NCBI GenBank assembly: GCA_016722375.1
Contig: JADKJG010000006.1
Location: 62,001 to 126,000, forward strand
Length of the DNA stretch: 64,000 nucleotides
Source: Bacteroidota bacterium
GTDB taxonomy: Bacteria; Bacteroidota; Bacteroidia; Chitinophagales; LD1
Reading direction: 5' to 3'
Below the pieces are notes generated by a model, which worked only from the letters and a program-made list of their open reading frames with translations, had not been told where the DNA came from and made no database searches. This document shows positions 62,978 through 64,000 of this stretch, in pieces (within the stretch, counting starts at the first letter, position 1; each line of letters begins with the position of its first letter). The translations under genes were made by a program, and so were the position numbers.

Positions 62978-63535
62978 TTACCGATCCTCCGTCTCACGCT
63001 TTTTCTTCTTGAGCTCTTTAAAGAAGGATGGCGTAAGCCCCGTCACCTTCTTAAACTGGTTAGATAAATGTGCCACGCTACTATAATGCAACTTATATGA
63101 AATCTCCGTCAGGTTCAACTCATCATAAATCAGCAACTCCTTCACTCTCTCAATTTTATGATTGATAATGAACTGTTGAATCGTGATGCCCTTCACCTCC
63201 GAAAAAATATTTGAAAGATACGTATAGTCATAATCCAACTTCTTGCAGAGGTAGTCCGAAAAATTTACATCTGGCATTTCATCCGTATTGTGAACCATTT
63301 CAATAATCAGGTTCTTGATTTTTTCAATCAAAATGGCCTTGCTATCATCCAGCAACTCCAGTCCCGACTGAAGCAGGTTTGCTTTCAGCTCCTCCCGTTG
63401 TGCTTGCGTAATGTCCTCCATGATTTCAATCGAGCCCAGATTCACTATCACATAATGCAACCCAAGTTTTTTCAACTCCTCCTTCACCATCATCTTGCAA
63501 CGAAGGCTGACCATGTGTTTGACGTATAGAATCAT
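62978..63535 (-). CDS. AraC-family transcriptional regulator
   Basis: About 185 aa from the ATG at 63535 (MILYVKHMVSLRCKMMVKEE). The N-terminal ~90 residues (KKLGLHYVIVNLGSIEIMED) are a short effector-like domain with no known ligand motif. The AraC double helix-turn-helix follows: YLCKKLDYDYTYLSNIFSEV with GITIQQFIINHKIERVKELL, then LNLTEISYKLHYSSVAHLSN with QFKKVTGLTPSFFKEL. AraC activators typically bind direct repeats ~21 bp apart next to the promoter core, exactly the geometry found upstream of six neighbouring transcription units. It is the leading candidate activator of that regulon. Its own upstream DNA lacks the motif. Confidence 0.85.
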   Translation of the reverse strand: MILYVKHMVSLRCKMMVKEELKKLGLHYVIVNLGSIEIMEDITQAQREELKANLLQSGLELLDDSKAILIEKIKNLIIEMVHNTDEMPDVNFSDYLCKKLDYDYTYLSNIFSEVKGITIQQFIINHKIERVKELLIYDELNLTEISYKLHYSSVAHLSNQFKKVTGLTPSFFKELKKKKRETEDR

Positions 63536-63618
63536 ATAGGCTATAGTGAACAATAAAACTAATCGAAAATTCGGAAACATGCTTTAGAACAAAACCCGCT
63601 GAGTGCCAAATTCTTTTG

Positions 63619-63688
63619 CCTAACCTCCGAAGGGGGAACAATGCAAAAACCATTTTGCGCTGTCTTTATTCCCCCTTCGGGGGTTAGG
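63619..63688. repeat. Inverted repeat with 20-bp arms
   Basis: CCTAACCTCCGAAGGGGGAA (63619-63638) pairs with 63669-63688 with one or two mismatches. It is related to the element at 5383-5464. A half copy of the CTACAAAAG palindrome family (CTTTTGTAGTCTT) follows at about 63704-63716. Confidence 0.6.
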
Positions 63689-63766
63689 GGGCCGTCTTAA
63701 AGGCTTTTGTAGTCTTCGGCCAACATATTTAGATTGGTGAGGCACTAACCGAGAAAAAATTATCAG

Positions 63767-63876
63767 GGCTAAAGCCATTTAGTAAGAGCCAGATTCTCAC
63801 CACGCTAAAGCGCGGTGTTATATAGCTCCGCCATTTATGGCGGAGGGTTTGGAAGGTTTGTATTGGCTTTAGCCGT
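63767..63876. repeat. Dispersed ~110-bp repeat, copy 2
   Basis: Starts GGCTAAAGCCATTTAGTAAG. It contains CACGCTAAAGCGCGGTG and CTCCGCCATTTATGGCGGAG hairpins and ends TTGGCTTTAGCC, complementary to its start. It is homologous to 25984-26093. Confidence 0.8.
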
Positions 63877-63945
63877 GATTTTTAAAAATTACATTGATTT
63901 TAAACAACAGAAGCAAAATATTGTGTCTGTATTTCGCATTCGCAG

Positions 63946-63969
63946 AGAGACGCAATATTTTGCGTCTCT
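63946..63969. repeat. AGAGACGCAA hairpin element
   Basis: AGAGACGCAATATTTTGCGT plus CTCT is an inverted repeat with 10-bp arms. A related copy (GCAAAATATTGTGTCTGT) lies at about 63913-63930. It is a common dispersed hairpin type in Bacteroidota. No gene is seen from 63536 to the window end. Confidence 0.6.
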
Positions 63970-64000
63970 ACTATTGGCTTCCCCCGCCCCCAAATGTGTG

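Noticed and set aside
1..64000. tRNA, rRNA, origin of replication or prophage
   Set aside because: No clover-leaf genes, rRNA segments, DnaA-box clusters or phage structural genes were recognised; the holin-like protein at 62072 belongs to a stress operon.

Overview
The window reads as a chromosomal segment of a member of the Bacteroidota, probably a Chitinophagia/Sphingobacteriia-like environmental lineage. The evidence is type IX secretion genes (gldJ, porP, porU, porV), T9SS C-terminal sorting domains, promoters of the TTTG-N19-TAnnTTTG class and a Sec-type (clade II) nitrous oxide reductase. No rRNA or tRNA gene was recognised.

Layout. 1-6 kb: a frameshifted arylsulfotransferase, a small fibronectin-III protein with an unusually structured ~330-nt leader, two 21-bp-period repeat arrays and a TPR glycosyltransferase-like membrane protein. 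6-12.2 kb: one giant T9SS-exported surface protein (two frameshifts) behind a textbook sigma-54 promoter. 12.2-17.2 kb: 2-hydroxyacid dehydrogenase, rsmA, leucyl aminopeptidase, pdxA, hsp20. 17.8-25.7 kb: a fadN-fadA-fadE-like beta-oxidation operon with two acyl-CoA dehydrogenases. 25.7-30.8 kb: accessory DNA with dispersed repeats, a transposase remnant, a RhuM-Fic protein between direct repeats, two decayed surface-protein genes and a 21-bp array. 30.9-39.4 kb: T9SS genes. 39.4-40.6 kb: a poly-G region that is probably assembly noise. 40.6-50.9 kb: a PAS histidine kinase and a REC-Crp response regulator, then a fasciclin lipoprotein, cytochrome c and nosZ-(membrane protein)-nosLDFY. 51-55 kb: housekeeping genes (udk, M48 protease, gltA). 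55-63.6 kb: small envelope and stress proteins, a group-2-type sigma factor and an AraC-family regulator.

The strongest candidate for an undescribed system is at 57.7-63.5 kb. Six promoters share two GTAAC boxes exactly 21 bp apart. The proximal box sits where the -33 element should be, 20-21 nt before a weakened CAnnTTTG -7 box. They drive two CsbD proteins, two Cys-rich lipoproteins, YtxH, holin-like and DUF2141 proteins, and the sigma factor. An AraC-type regulator gene sits at the end of the cluster. The second is a family of intergenic arrays (2.6, 2.9, 17.3, 30.5 and 51.0 kb) with unrelated unit sequences but the same 21-bp period. The third is the complex leader RNA at about 2.15-2.48 kb.

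Several genes carry single-base frameshifts, some in homopolymers and one in porU, which a T9SS-dependent cell should need. Sequencing or assembly error is therefore likely for at least some of them.
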